DNA of 62,522 nt from Pseudomonadota bacterium (GTDB lineage Bacteria > Desulfobacterota > Desulfarculia > Desulfarculales > Desulfarculaceae). The translations under genes and the position numbers were made by a program. Under the pieces are notes generated by a model, which was not told where the DNA came from, did no database searches, and was given only the letters and a program-made list of their open reading frames with translations. Every line of letters begins with the position of its first letter. Within the stretch, counting starts at the first letter, position 1. Of the stretch, positions 8,835-17,049 are shown piece by piece. The DNA lies in contig JAHIQI010000015.1 of NCBI GenBank assembly GCA_018902755.1, positions 1 through 62,522 of the forward strand, read 5' to 3'.

Positions 8835-9398
8835 ATGAGAAAGTCGATCGCCGGGGCCTGCCTGACCGGATCCCTGCTCGTGTTCATGCTGCTGGCTGGC
8901 TGCGCCACCAGCGCCACCCAATACGCGCCCTTGCCTCCCGACCTGCAAGCCCCTCCCGAGCCCGGCAAGGCGCGCATCTGCGTCATCCGAGGTTTCGCAT
9001 TGGCGGCCATGGCGGTCGAGTGTCCGCTTCAGGAGGATGGCGTGCCCAGGGGAAGCCTGATAAACGCCAGTTACATCTGCTGGGAGCGTCCTCCAGGAGA
9101 GGTCCGGCTATCCATGCCCGCATGGGACGTCTTAACTTACAAGGGCAATCTGCCGGTGGAGCCCGGCATGGTCTACTACCTGTACATGGACTACCTCAGC
9201 CCGCAACTGAAAAGCATAACGGCCAAGGAAGGCCTGAAGTACCTGACCGAGTACTCAAGGCCGCGGGTGGTGGCGGGTCGCGCGGCCCCGTACGCCTCGC
9301 CCGGGCAGGGCGCCGGCGCTCCGGTCATCGGCAACCAGGCCGGCGGCGTCCAGGGGGGCGGGCCGAGTTCTCCGTCCCAAAATCCTGCGGGTTACTAA
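8835..9398 (+). CDS. DUF2846-like lipoprotein, tandem copy 1
   Basis: A 187-residue lipoprotein with lipobox L-L-A-G-C. The mature part carries P-G-K-A-R-I-C-V-I-R-G near residue 45, then S-Y-I-C-W-E-R-P-P-G, N-L-P-V-E-P-G-M-V-Y-Y-L-Y-M-D and K-Y-L-T-E-Y, the pattern of DUF2846-type lipoproteins with an extended low-complexity tail. It is the first of five adjacent paralogues. Function is unknown; the family is assumed to sit in the periplasm or outer membrane. Confidence 0.75.
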   Translation: MRKSIAGACLTGSLLVFMLLAGCATSATQYAPLPPDLQAPPEPGKARICVIRGFALAAMAVECPLQEDGVPRGSLINASYICWERPPGEVRLSMPAWDVLTYKGNLPVEPGMVYYLYMDYLSPQLKSITAKEGLKYLTEYSRPRVVAGRAAPYASPGQGAGAPVIGNQAGGVQGGGPSSPSQNPAGY

Positions 9399-9485
9399 GA
9401 ACGCAAAACCATTTATTGCCCCGGCTGCAAGGAGCTGACAATCGCAACCAAGTTATCCGCCAAAGGGTTATTAACCAAAAAGCTG

Positions 9486-10037
9486 ATGAGTGTGGCCTGC
9501 CTGACAGGATCCCTGCTCGTGTTCATACTGCTGGCCGGCTGCGCCACCAGAGCCACCCAATACGCGCCTTTGCCTCCCGACCTGCGTGCGGCCCCCGAGC
9601 CCGGCAAGGCGCGCATCTGCGTCATCCGAGGTTGGCTTATGTGGGCCATGGAGGTCGGTTGCCGTCTCCAGGATGATGGAATACTCATAGGGGAGCTTCC
9701 CAACGGCAGCTACGTTTGCTGGGAGCGCCCGCCCGGCGTGGCCCGGCTCTCCCTGCACACCTGGGACCCCCTTTTTGCTGCACAGGGCAACCTGCAGGTG
9801 GAATCCGACATGCTCTATTACCTGTACATGGATTATTTCCATCAGCAATTTAAGAGCATAAGTCAACAGGAAGGCCAAAAGTACTTGGCCGAGTACTCCA
9901 GGCCCCGCGTAGCGCACCGTAGCGCATCCTCGCCCGCCATGTCGGCTCAGCCTCCGTCGGCGGGAGCTTCTGTTCAGGCAATCGTTACCAAGGGTGGCGG
10001 GCCGTCCCCTCCGGCAAACAAAAGCGCGGGGTATTAA
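9486..10037 (+). CDS. DUF2846-like lipoprotein, tandem copy 2
   Basis: A 183-residue paralogue of the preceding gene with the same blocks (lipobox L-L-A-G-C, A-R-I-C-V-I-R-G, Y-V-C-W-E-R-P-P-G, Y-Y-L-Y-M-D). Relative to copies 3 and 4, the ancestral start codon has become ACC (9474-9476), so translation presumably begins at ATG 9486. That shortens the signal peptide and removes the two lysines other copies carry after Met, which may weaken export. The ribosome site is also poor. Confidence 0.65.
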   Translation: MSVACLTGSLLVFILLAGCATRATQYAPLPPDLRAAPEPGKARICVIRGWLMWAMEVGCRLQDDGILIGELPNGSYVCWERPPGVARLSLHTWDPLFAAQGNLQVESDMLYYLYMDYFHQQFKSISQQEGQKYLAEYSRPRVAHRSASSPAMSAQPPSAGASVQAIVTKGGGPSPPANKSAGY

Positions 10038-10099
10038 GCAGCTTCCACGGCGGCGGAACGCCGGCCAACGCGGCGGAATTATCTACCAGGGGTTTGTTA

Positions 10100-10654
10100 A
10101 TGAAAAAGCTTGTGAACGCGGCCTGCCTGACAGGATCCCTGCTCGTGTTCATACTACTGGCCGGCTGCGCCACCGGCCCCACGCAGTACGTTCCCTTGCC
10201 CGAGCATCTGAACGCGGCTCCGGCACCGGGCAAAGCCCGTGTCTGCGTCATCCGGGGATATGTTTTTTTTACAGGCGAGGCAGGGGTAAGCTACATCGAT
10301 GAGGACGGCCGGTTCATGGGAAACCTGATCAACGGCAGCTATATTTGCTGGGAGCGCCTCCCAGGCGTGGCCCAACTTTCCATTAGAAATTTGGACAACG
10401 TCTACTACCGGGGTAATCTGCCGGTGGAGCCCGGCATGGTCTACTACCTGTTTATGGACGCTATGACCCCACCATTGACCAGCCTCACCCCGGCGGAGGG
10501 CCAAAAGCACCTGACCAAATATCCTAAGCCGCACGTGGTGATAAGGAACCAGCCCCCCGCATCGAAGGCGCAGACTCCATCCCCGGCCGCGCCCGCCGGG
10601 GCCCAGCCCAGCACCAGCGGGGCCGTTCCCCGCAATACGGGCGCTGGTTACTGA
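10100..10654 (+). CDS. DUF2846-like lipoprotein, tandem copy 3
   Basis: About 184 residues; ATG 10100 is chosen over the TTG two codons earlier because it gives the M-K-K-L signal peptide. The lipobox L-L-A-G-C is followed by A-T-G-P-T-Q-Y-V-P-L-P, R-V-C-V-I-R-G-Y-V-F-F, G-S-Y-I-C-W-E-R and V-Y-Y-L-F-M-D. It is closest to copy 4, sharing almost the whole first 60 residues, which indicates a recent duplication. The C-terminal tail is Pro/Ala/Ser-rich. Confidence 0.75.
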   Translation: MKKLVNAACLTGSLLVFILLAGCATGPTQYVPLPEHLNAAPAPGKARVCVIRGYVFFTGEAGVSYIDEDGRFMGNLINGSYICWERLPGVAQLSIRNLDNVYYRGNLPVEPGMVYYLFMDAMTPPLTSLTPAEGQKHLTKYPKPHVVIRNQPPASKAQTPSPAAPAGAQPSTSGAVPRNTGAGY

Positions 10655-10718
10655 GTAGGAAGGCTTCGGCGGCGGGAGGCATAAAATCGCAACTAAATTA
10701 TCCGCCAAAGGTTTGTTA

Positions 10719-11270
10719 ATGAAAAAGCTTGTGAACGCGGCCTGCCTGACCGGCTCCTTGATTGTGTTCATGTTGCTGGCAGGCTGCGCCACCGGCCCCA
10801 CGCAGTACGTTCCCTTGCCCGAGCATCTGAACGCGGCCCCGGCGCCGGGGAAAGCCCGTGTCTGCGTAATCCGGGGGTTCGTCTTTTTCATAGGCTCGGG
10901 TGTTGAAAACTACATCTATGAGGACGGCCAGTTCATGGGAAACCTGATCAACGGCAGCTATATCTGCTGGGAACGCCCCCCAGGGGTGGTCAAGCTTTCC
11001 ATGGGTAATTTGGACGACATCTTCTATCGGGGCAATTTGCCGGTGGAAGCCAACCTTATCTACTACCTGTATATGGACGCGGTGAGCCCGATGGTAAGCA
11101 TCACGCCTGCGCAGGGCCAAAAGTACCTGGCCGAATACCCCCGGCCGCAAGTGCAGGCAAGGGATCGGTCCTCCGCGCCCCAGGCACAGACTCCGTCCCC
11201 GGACGCGCCCGCCGGGGCCCAGCCCAGCACCAGCGGGGGCGTCCCAGGCAATAAGGGCGCTGGTTACTGA
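10719..11270 (+). CDS. DUF2846-like lipoprotein, tandem copy 4
   Basis: About 183 residues with signal peptide M-K-K-L and lipobox L-L-A-G-C, then the same conserved blocks as its neighbours. It begins almost identically to copy 3 and its tail repeats the A-P-A-G-A-Q-P-S-T-S-G element. The 35 bases before the start closely match those before copy 2, so the duplicated unit included the leader as well as the gene. Confidence 0.75.
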   Translation: MKKLVNAACLTGSLIVFMLLAGCATGPTQYVPLPEHLNAAPAPGKARVCVIRGFVFFIGSGVENYIYEDGQFMGNLINGSYICWERPPGVVKLSMGNLDDIFYRGNLPVEANLIYYLYMDAVSPMVSITPAQGQKYLAEYPRPQVQARDRSSAPQAQTPSPDAPAGAQPSTSGGVPGNKGAGY

Positions 11271-11328
11271 GCAGGGAGGCTTCGGCGGTAAGGAGCGCGC
11301 CGGGGCTCCCCAAGACGGGAGGACGCCC

Positions 11329-11916
11329 ATGATGGCGACACGCGTGATCCTGGTGGTCCTGTTGTTGGCCGCATGCGGCGGCTGCGTGCCCCTGGCCACC
11401 CAGTACGCCCCCTTTCCCGAGCAGCGCGACCAGGCCCCCGCGCCGGGCATGGCCAGGCTGTACATGATCCGGGGCTATATCTTCTACATCGGCTCGGGGG
11501 GCGGCAACCAGATCCTGGACAACGGGAGGATGGTGGGAGACCTGGGCAACGGCAGCTACCTCTGCTGGGAGCGCCCGGCGGGGGAGGCGGTGATCGACCT
11601 TTACGGCTGCTTCGGGCCCTGCGGCAGGCAACTGGGCGCATCCATGTCCAAGGTGGAGCTGGCCGTGGAGAGCGGCATGACCTATTACCTGTACATGGAC
11701 GCCATCAGCTATCAGCCCAAGAGCATCCCCCACGCCGAGGCCCAGAAGTACCTGGCCGAATACCCCAAGCCCCAGATGAAGTCCTGGTCCGACGCGCCCC
11801 AGATGAAAGCCGGCCGCTCGGCCGAGCCAGCCGCCCCGGCTGCCTCCGCCCCTGCCGCGTCCGGGGTGACCAGCCAGCCGCCCCGGCCCCAGCCGGGCAA
11901 AGGCTTGTCCTACTAG
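11329..11916 (+). CDS. DUF2846-like lipoprotein, tandem copy 5 (divergent)
   Basis: A 195-residue member of the array with a GGGAGG ribosome site. It keeps the family blocks (R-L-Y-M-I-R-G-Y-I-F-Y-I-G-S, G-S-Y-L-C-W-E-R-P, M-T-Y-Y-L-Y-M-D-A, K-Y-L-A-E-Y-P) but differs throughout and has an inserted Y-G-C-F-G-P-C-G loop. It is the oldest-looking copy. The signal peptide ends A-A-C-G-G-C, so the lipidated cysteine could be either Cys. It converges with the M48 protease gene after 16 bases. Confidence 0.75.
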   Translation: MMATRVILVVLLLAACGGCVPLATQYAPFPEQRDQAPAPGMARLYMIRGYIFYIGSGGGNQILDNGRMVGDLGNGSYLCWERPAGEAVIDLYGCFGPCGRQLGASMSKVELAVESGMTYYLYMDAISYQPKSIPHAEAQKYLAEYPKPQMKSWSDAPQMKAGRSAEPAAPAASAPAASGVTSQPPRPQPGKGLSY

Positions 11917-11932
11917 GGGGGCCGGGCGGGGC

Positions 11933-12793
11933 CTAGCCCTGCTGCTGATAGCCTGAGGGGCGCTTGCGCTTGAGGGTGGGCGGCTTGGGGGGGCCGGGAA
12001 CCGGGGTCATGGGCCGGGCCAGAACCTCGGGGCTCACCTTTTCCACGCGGCGCTTCGCCGTCTGCAACCTCTCCTGGTCCAGGGGATGGGTGGAGAACAG
12101 GGTGGCCACATAGGACGGCTCCTTGTCGCGCAGCTTCAACAGCAGTTCCATCACCGCCACCTGGGCCTTGGGGTTGTACCCGGCGGCGATCATGTACATG
12201 GAGCCAAGGTCGTCGGCCTGGCGCTCCTGGTCGCGGGAGTAGGACAGCAGCATCAGGTTGCCGGCGGTGCCCGCGGTGCGCTGGGCCACCCCGCCCCAAC
12301 CGCTGCCCCCCAGGGCCACGCCCACCCCGACCACCCCGAGGTTTATCAAGGAGGACTTGGCGTGGCGGGACACGAAATGGCGGGCGGTGACGTGCCCCGC
12401 TTCGTGGGCCAGGACAAAGGCCAGGGAGTCCTCGTCGGGCAGGCGGACCAACAGCCCCCGGGTGATGGCGATCTTGCCGCCGGGCAGGGCGAAGGCGTTG
12501 ACCTCCTCGGACTCCACCACCGTGAACTCCCAGGGCAGTTCGGGGCGGTGGCTCGACCCGGCCACCCGCCGGCCCACCCGCCCCACGTAGGCCTGCATGG
12601 CCGAATCCTTGGGCAGCCCCCCGCCGTACTGGTCTATGGCCACGGGGTAGGCGCGAGCCCCCACGGAGATCTCCTCCTGCTCGGACATCATGGCCAGTTG
12701 CTGCTCGCCGGTTACCGGGTTGGCGGCGCAGGCCGCGCCCAGGAGCAATGCGGCCAAAAGCCAAGCCCATATGCCGGTTTTTATCGCGTCCAT
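11933..12793 (-). CDS. M48-family metalloprotease lipoprotein (BepA-like)
   Basis: A 286-residue zinc metalloprotease with a lipoprotein signal (L-G-A-A-C, Cys 22). The active-site helix holds H-E-A-G-H at residues 130-134, and the third ligand is in E-R-Q-A-D-D-L-G about 65 residues later, both standard for M48. Periplasmic M48 proteases of this size (BepA, LoiP) take part in outer-membrane protein quality control; no TPR domain is attached here. ATG 12793 is chosen because GGTGGA precedes it and the signal peptide follows directly; the longer frame adds 20 non-hydrophobic residues. Confidence 0.88.
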   Translation of the reverse strand: MDAIKTGIWAWLLAALLLGAACAANPVTGEQQLAMMSEQEEISVGARAYPVAIDQYGGGLPKDSAMQAYVGRVGRRVAGSSHRPELPWEFTVVESEEVNAFALPGGKIAITRGLLVRLPDEDSLAFVLAHEAGHVTARHFVSRHAKSSLINLGVVGVGVALGGSGWGGVAQRTAGTAGNLMLLSYSRDQERQADDLGSMYMIAAGYNPKAQVAVMELLLKLRDKEPSYVATLFSTHPLDQERLQTAKRRVEKVSPEVLARPMTPVPGPPKPPTLKRKRPSGYQQQG

Positions 12794-13181
12794 TTGTCCA
12801 CCCGCCGGGGCTAACGAGGGAGTTGGCCACCTAATAATAATACTGAGCGACAAGGGCCCATGTGAAAGTAAAGATTACTGGAAACACCGGCCGCATCTCA
12901 ATTTTAACAGGTTGTATTCTCATTTAAATGCAGGGAACAATCAAATTATCTCGACTGGGGGCTCGCAAGCCCCCAGAGCCTCCTTTTTAGGCGAGGTTTC
13001 CCATTTTGTGCTTGCTATAAAATCTTCATATTAAGTACGCTCAATTTACCCATCTAAGATTTAGAAAAAGGCTTGCCCCAAATTTTTTTCTAAACTTCAG
13101 CCTTTCTCTGCATCATGTCTCCTTTGATTCGACATCCGTAAGACATTCGGCCCACAAGAACGTCCTTTAGGGGTGCAAGCC
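12794..13181. other. Intergenic region between divergent genes
   Basis: AT-rich, 388 bases, between the M48 protease and the outer-membrane protein gene. It holds the hairpin at 12957-12974. A possible extended -10 (TG-C-TATAAA, 13013-13021) for the plus-strand gene has no good -35. Confidence 0.4.
12957..12985 (+). terminator. Terminator-like hairpin in a divergent intergenic region
   Basis: GGGGGCT (12957-12963), loop CGCA, AGCCCCC (12968-12974), then a short pyrimidine stretch with five T. No plus-strand gene ends here, so it may close a small RNA or be a chance hairpin. Confidence 0.4.
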
Positions 13182-14075
13182 ATGTCTTGTCTGCGGGTCA
13201 AGGTTATGCTGTTGACGGGCGCGCTCTGCCTGGCCGCCCTGCTTATCGCCTCTCTGCCGACGGCGGCTCAGGCCGCCCCACCCGCCCAGGCCCCAAGCAA
13301 AACCCCCTTGGGCAAGGCCGACCTCGACCACGTGGCCAAGGAGCTCAGCAACCCCCTGACCAGCTTGTGGAGCCTCACCAACGAGTTCGATTTCCAGTAT
13401 TGGAACGGCGACCTGGGGGACAGGGAGCTGCAAAGCTCGTGGAACCTCAAGCCGGTGATGCCCCTGGATATGGGCCACGGCTGGGTGTACGTGAACCGCC
13501 CCACCGTGCCGGTGGTTTTCAAACAGCCCTACTTCAACATGAGCGACTTCCAGTGGGACGATGATTCCGGCCTGGGCGACATCCAGTACCTGGGGCTGTT
13601 GGGCAAAAACTTTCCCGACGGCCTGGTGCTGGCCGGCGGAATCACCACCATCTTCCCCACCGCCACCCATGACTCCCTGGGCATGGGCAAGTGGCAGGCC
13701 GGCCCGGCCCTGGTGGCGGCCGTGTTGAAGAAGAAATACATCCTGGGGGCCCTGTATCAGCACTGGTGGTCATTCGCCGGTCAGGACGACCGGGACGACA
13801 CCAACCTGTCGGCCCTGCAGGTGTTCTATTTCCTGAACTTCCCCGGAGGATGGCAGGTGGGCGGCTCGCCGGTCATCACCGCCAACTGGATGGCGGACCA
13901 GGACAACAGGTTCAACGTACCCCTGGGCATCGGCGTGTCCAAGGTGTTCCGCCTTGGCAAGCTGCCCATCAAAATCGGCCTGGAATACCAAAAAAGCATC
14001 GTGCAGGAAGACGAGTGGGGGCGGGACTACCTCATCAAGCTGGTGATCACCCCGGTCATCCCCTCCCTTTTCTGA
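13182..14075 (+). CDS. Outer-membrane beta-barrel protein (neuromedin U-like annotation group)
   Basis: A 297-residue exported protein: signal peptide with cleavage after A-Q-A, then beta-rich sequence with many Trp/Tyr and a C-terminal Phe as in barrel proteins. The order N-P-L-T-S-L-W-S, then L-K-P-V-M-P-L, G-L-G-D-I-Q-Y, F-P-T-A-T-H-D-S-L-G, K-W-Q-A-G-P-A and Y-Q-H-W-W-S-F-A-G matches a proteobacterial barrel family often labelled neuromedin U or transporter. Its cargo is unknown. ATG 13182 is preferred to the GTG three codons upstream. Confidence 0.75.
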   Translation: MSCLRVKVMLLTGALCLAALLIASLPTAAQAAPPAQAPSKTPLGKADLDHVAKELSNPLTSLWSLTNEFDFQYWNGDLGDRELQSSWNLKPVMPLDMGHGWVYVNRPTVPVVFKQPYFNMSDFQWDDDSGLGDIQYLGLLGKNFPDGLVLAGGITTIFPTATHDSLGMGKWQAGPALVAAVLKKKYILGALYQHWWSFAGQDDRDDTNLSALQVFYFLNFPGGWQVGGSPVITANWMADQDNRFNVPLGIGVSKVFRLGKLPIKIGLEYQKSIVQEDEWGRDYLIKLVITPVIPSLF

Positions 14076-14163
14076 GCGATTCGACACCTAAGATTTGGCG
14101 ATAGGACCCATTCTGCATTGAAACCGAAATCGTTATTTCGGAGAACATGAGGAGGATTGGGAG

Positions 14164-15867
14164 ATGAGCCTTAATCCAGTGCGTGGCGGCCTTTGGGGCA
14201 AAGCGCTCGTTGTGTCGCTTTGCATGACGGCGGCCCTGTGCCTTGCGGCGGCCTCGGCCCATGGGGAAGAAATCACCAGAGGGTCGGTAACCGGCCAGAC
14301 CACGGCCAAGGGCTACGACCACCCTAATCAATACATGCATCTGAGGCCCCAGCAGATCGCGCCCAATATGGAGCCGGTGATGCAGCACCTGGACCAGGAA
14401 AAGCAGGCGCGGCAAAAGCTGGCCGACTTGGAAAAGCGCATCGGCAAAAAGCCCAACATTCTTATTTTCATCATGGACGACGTGGGCTGGATGGACCCCG
14501 GCTTCAGCGGCGGCGGCGAGGCGGTGGGCAACCCCACACCCAACATGGACCGCCTGGCCCAAAACGGCCTGGTCCTTACCTCGGCCTACTCCACCCCCAG
14601 CTGCTCGCCCACCCGGGCCACCATCCACACCGGCCAGACCCCCCTGCACCACGGGCTGCTGCGCCCGCCAATGTACGGCGAGCCCGGTGGCCTGGACGGC
14701 GCGGCCACCTTCCCCCAGGCCCTGCAAAAGCTGGGCTACGTGACCCAGGGGGTGGGCAAGTGGCACATGGGCGAGAACCAGGGCAGCCTCCCCCAGAACG
14801 TGGGCTACGACGACTACTACGGCTTCCTGAGCGTCTCGGACATGTACACCGAATGGCGGGACCAGTACTTCAACCCGGAGATCGCCCTGAGCCCTTCGCG
14901 TTTCGCCCTGATGAAAAAGATGCCCTTCAACCACAACAACGTGCACTGCTCCAAGAGCGACAAGAAGCAGTGCCGGGACGTGTATGAGATCAACCTGACC
15001 ACCATCACCAACCTGGACCAGGACTGGGCCGGCTACAGCGAGAAGTTCATCCGCAAGATGGCGGGGAGCGACAAGCCCTTCTACCTCTACCACGCCACAA
15101 GGGCCTGCCATTTCGACAACTACCCCAACTCCACCTACGCGGGCAAATCCCCGGCCAGGACGGTGTACAGCGACGGCATGGTGGAGGCGGACGACATCCT
15201 GGGCAGACTGGTCAAGGCCCTGGAGGAGACCGGGCAGTTGGACAACACCATCATCTTTTTCACCTCGGACAATGGGCCCGAGTGCGAGGTGCCCCCCCAC
15301 GGCCGGACCCCCTTCCGGGGCTGCAAGGGCTCCAGCTGGGAGGGCGGGGTTAGGGTGCCCACCTTCGTCTACTGGAAGGGCATGATCAAGCCGCGCCGCT
15401 CCGACGGCATCTTCGACCTGGCCGATTTGTTCAACACCGCCATCTCCCTGGCCGGGGCCCCGGGCGCCCAGGCCGCCCAGTTCGTGCCCAAGACCCACTA
15501 CATCGACGGCATAGACCAGACCTCCTTCCTGCTGGCCGACCAGGGCGAGTCCAACCGGCGCAGCCGGATCTACACCATGAACCAGTTCTTCTCAGGATTG
15601 CGCATCGACGAGTTCAAGACCAACTTCATCGTGCAATTGCAAAAGGCCATCTACCAAAAGGGCTACACCGGGGGGTTCAGCGGGGCCATCGTGACCGCAA
15701 CCGGCGGGGTGACCATGAACAACCTGTACACCGACCCCCAGGAGGACGTGAGCATAGGTATTCGCCACATCCCCATGGCGGTGATCATGGGGGCGGAGGC
15801 GGACCGCTATAGGCAGGTGCTCAAGAAGTACCCGCCCGTTACCAAGATCGGCTTCGACGGGAAATAG
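14164..15867 (+). CDS. Exported arylsulfatase
   Basis: A 567-residue type I sulfatase with a signal peptide (cleavage near S-A-H-G). The metal-site start is P-N-I-L-I-F-I-M-D-D-V-G-W; C-S-P-T-R carries Cys 147, which is converted to formylglycine in active enzymes; G-K-W-H-M-G and F-T-S-D-N-G-P-E supply further active-site and metal residues. It hydrolyses sulfate esters outside the cytoplasm. Maturation in an anaerobe needs anSME, which is not in the window. AGGAGG precedes the ATG. The flanking barrel genes could carry sulfated or desulfated substrate, but that is inference. Confidence 0.9.
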   Translation: MSLNPVRGGLWGKALVVSLCMTAALCLAAASAHGEEITRGSVTGQTTAKGYDHPNQYMHLRPQQIAPNMEPVMQHLDQEKQARQKLADLEKRIGKKPNILIFIMDDVGWMDPGFSGGGEAVGNPTPNMDRLAQNGLVLTSAYSTPSCSPTRATIHTGQTPLHHGLLRPPMYGEPGGLDGAATFPQALQKLGYVTQGVGKWHMGENQGSLPQNVGYDDYYGFLSVSDMYTEWRDQYFNPEIALSPSRFALMKKMPFNHNNVHCSKSDKKQCRDVYEINLTTITNLDQDWAGYSEKFIRKMAGSDKPFYLYHATRACHFDNYPNSTYAGKSPARTVYSDGMVEADDILGRLVKALEETGQLDNTIIFFTSDNGPECEVPPHGRTPFRGCKGSSWEGGVRVPTFVYWKGMIKPRRSDGIFDLADLFNTAISLAGAPGAQAAQFVPKTHYIDGIDQTSFLLADQGESNRRSRIYTMNQFFSGLRIDEFKTNFIVQLQKAIYQKGYTGGFSGAIVTATGGVTMNNLYTDPQEDVSIGIRHIPMAVIMGAEADRYRQVLKKYPPVTKIGFDGK

Positions 15868-15903
15868 GAGCCGGGCTGAAAGCATGGGCAAGGGGCCGGA
15901 CCT

Positions 15904-15926
15904 CCAGGGCGGAGGCTCGGCCCTGG
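15904..15926 (+). other. Intercistronic hairpin
   Basis: CCAGGGC and GCCCTGG pair perfectly around nine bases between the sulfatase and the next barrel gene. No T run follows, so it is more likely an mRNA stability element than a terminator. Confidence 0.4.
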
Positions 15927-15968
15927 GGCCGGGAGCGGGGCCTCAACCACAGCATATGGAGCCATAAA

Positions 15969-16760
15969 ATGTTTGCCGGCGCTGGAGTGCGAAAGGCGGT
16001 ATTGGCGGGCGTGCTTGTTTTGGCCCTGGCCGCGGCCCTGGGCCTGGCCGGGGCGGTGGAGGCCCGCGCGGGCGACAGTGATTGGCGAGTCGAGCTGGCG
16101 CCCTACATCTGGATGGTCAACATATCCGGCGACGTGACCGTCCGGGGGATCGAATCCTCCAGCAACGTCAGCTTCAGCGACATCTGGGACAGCCTGGATT
16201 TCGCTGCGGAGGTGCACCTGGAGGTCTGGAAGGGGCCGTGGGCCTTTTTCCTGGACCCCACCTATCTCAAGAACACCCAGGATGCCACGGTGCAGGGCGT
16301 CCCCATATCGGTCAAGACCGAGGTGGCCATGGTTGAGTTCGGCGGAATCTACCGCCTGCTCAACAAGCCCCTGGACCAGGGCCAAAAACGCATAGCCGCC
16401 TTGGAGCTGCTGGTGGGGGGGCGCTACAACTCCCTCAAGGGGACCCTGGAGCTCCCGACCGGCTACCAGCCCGACGGCAAGCAGGATTGGGTGGATCCCT
16501 TCGTGGGGGGGCGGGCGCGCTGGGATTTCCTGCCCGGCTTTGAGCTGATCCTGCGATCGGACATCGGCGGGTTCGACATCGGCTCCAAGGTCGCCTGGAA
16601 CAACAGCCTCCTGCTGCAATACAAGCCGGTGGACTGGATGGGGCTGGTGGTGGGCTACCGCTACCTCTACATGGACTACGAGGACGGCAGCGGCAGCAGC
16701 GCCTTCAAATACGACGTGACCATGCAGGGCCCCATATTTGCCGTGCACTTCTCTTTCTAG
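15969..16760 (+). CDS. Outer-membrane beta-barrel protein of unknown role
   Basis: A 263-residue protein with a signal peptide ending near A-R-A-G. The mature part is built of amphipathic strands (W-R-V-E-L-A-P-Y-I-W-M, V-H-L-E-V-W-K-G-P-W-A-F-F-L-D, W-M-G-L-V-V-G-Y-R-Y-L-Y-M-D-Y) and ends F-A-V-H-F-S-F with a terminal Phe, as expected for BAM-assembled barrels. It resembles small OmpW/OmpA-sized barrels but I cannot assign a transport function. The sulfatase lies about 100 bases upstream on the same strand. Confidence 0.7.
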   Translation: MFAGAGVRKAVLAGVLVLALAAALGLAGAVEARAGDSDWRVELAPYIWMVNISGDVTVRGIESSSNVSFSDIWDSLDFAAEVHLEVWKGPWAFFLDPTYLKNTQDATVQGVPISVKTEVAMVEFGGIYRLLNKPLDQGQKRIAALELLVGGRYNSLKGTLELPTGYQPDGKQDWVDPFVGGRARWDFLPGFELILRSDIGGFDIGSKVAWNNSLLLQYKPVDWMGLVVGYRYLYMDYEDGSGSSAFKYDVTMQGPIFAVHFSF

Positions 16761-16835
16761 GCGGCGCGGGGCTCTGTTGTAGCGCGGCCTGATTGGCGCT
16801 GTCCGCACGCCTTCATTCTGTTTTTCCCCCCCTGT

Positions 16836-16868
16836 GGCCCGCCTGCCGGTTCATCCGGCAGGCGGGCC
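16836..16868. terminator. Strong hairpin after the barrel gene
   Basis: A perfect 14-bp stem (GGCCCGCCTGCCGG with its complement) around TTCAT. It lies where the transcript should end, but no T run follows on either strand. Confidence 0.5.
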
Positions 16869-16951
16869 AGGCAAATTCCGGCGCATGATGCGCCGCGTCT
16901 GTCCCTGAATCCCCCTCCTTTTCTCGCCAACTTTTTCCGCCAAATTTGCCC

Positions 16952-16981
16952 TTGACACGGGAGGGGCGGATTTACTAACTT
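16952..16981 (+). promoter_or_regulatory. Candidate promoter of the CoA-ligase/AcnX operon
   Basis: A perfect -35 TTGACA (16952-16957) is followed after 18 bases by a poor -10, TAACTT. A promoter needing help would fit the operator immediately downstream. Confidence 0.4.
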
Positions 16982-17000
16982 TTTAAATAAAGAAACGCAG

Positions 17001-17015
17001 TTCCGATAATCGGAA
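17001..17015. promoter_or_regulatory. IclR-type operator palindrome
   Basis: TTCCGAT-A-ATCGGAA is a perfect 15-base palindrome, 35 bases ahead of the CoA ligase start and just downstream of the candidate promoter. Its form and core resemble operators of IclR-family proteins such as PcaR/PcaU (GTTCGATAATCGCAC). The third gene of this operon encodes an IclR protein, so autoregulation of the operon is the natural reading. Confidence 0.65.
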
Positions 17016-17049
17016 TAAGTGGTCCCCGTCCTCCCCGCAAGGAACGCTC

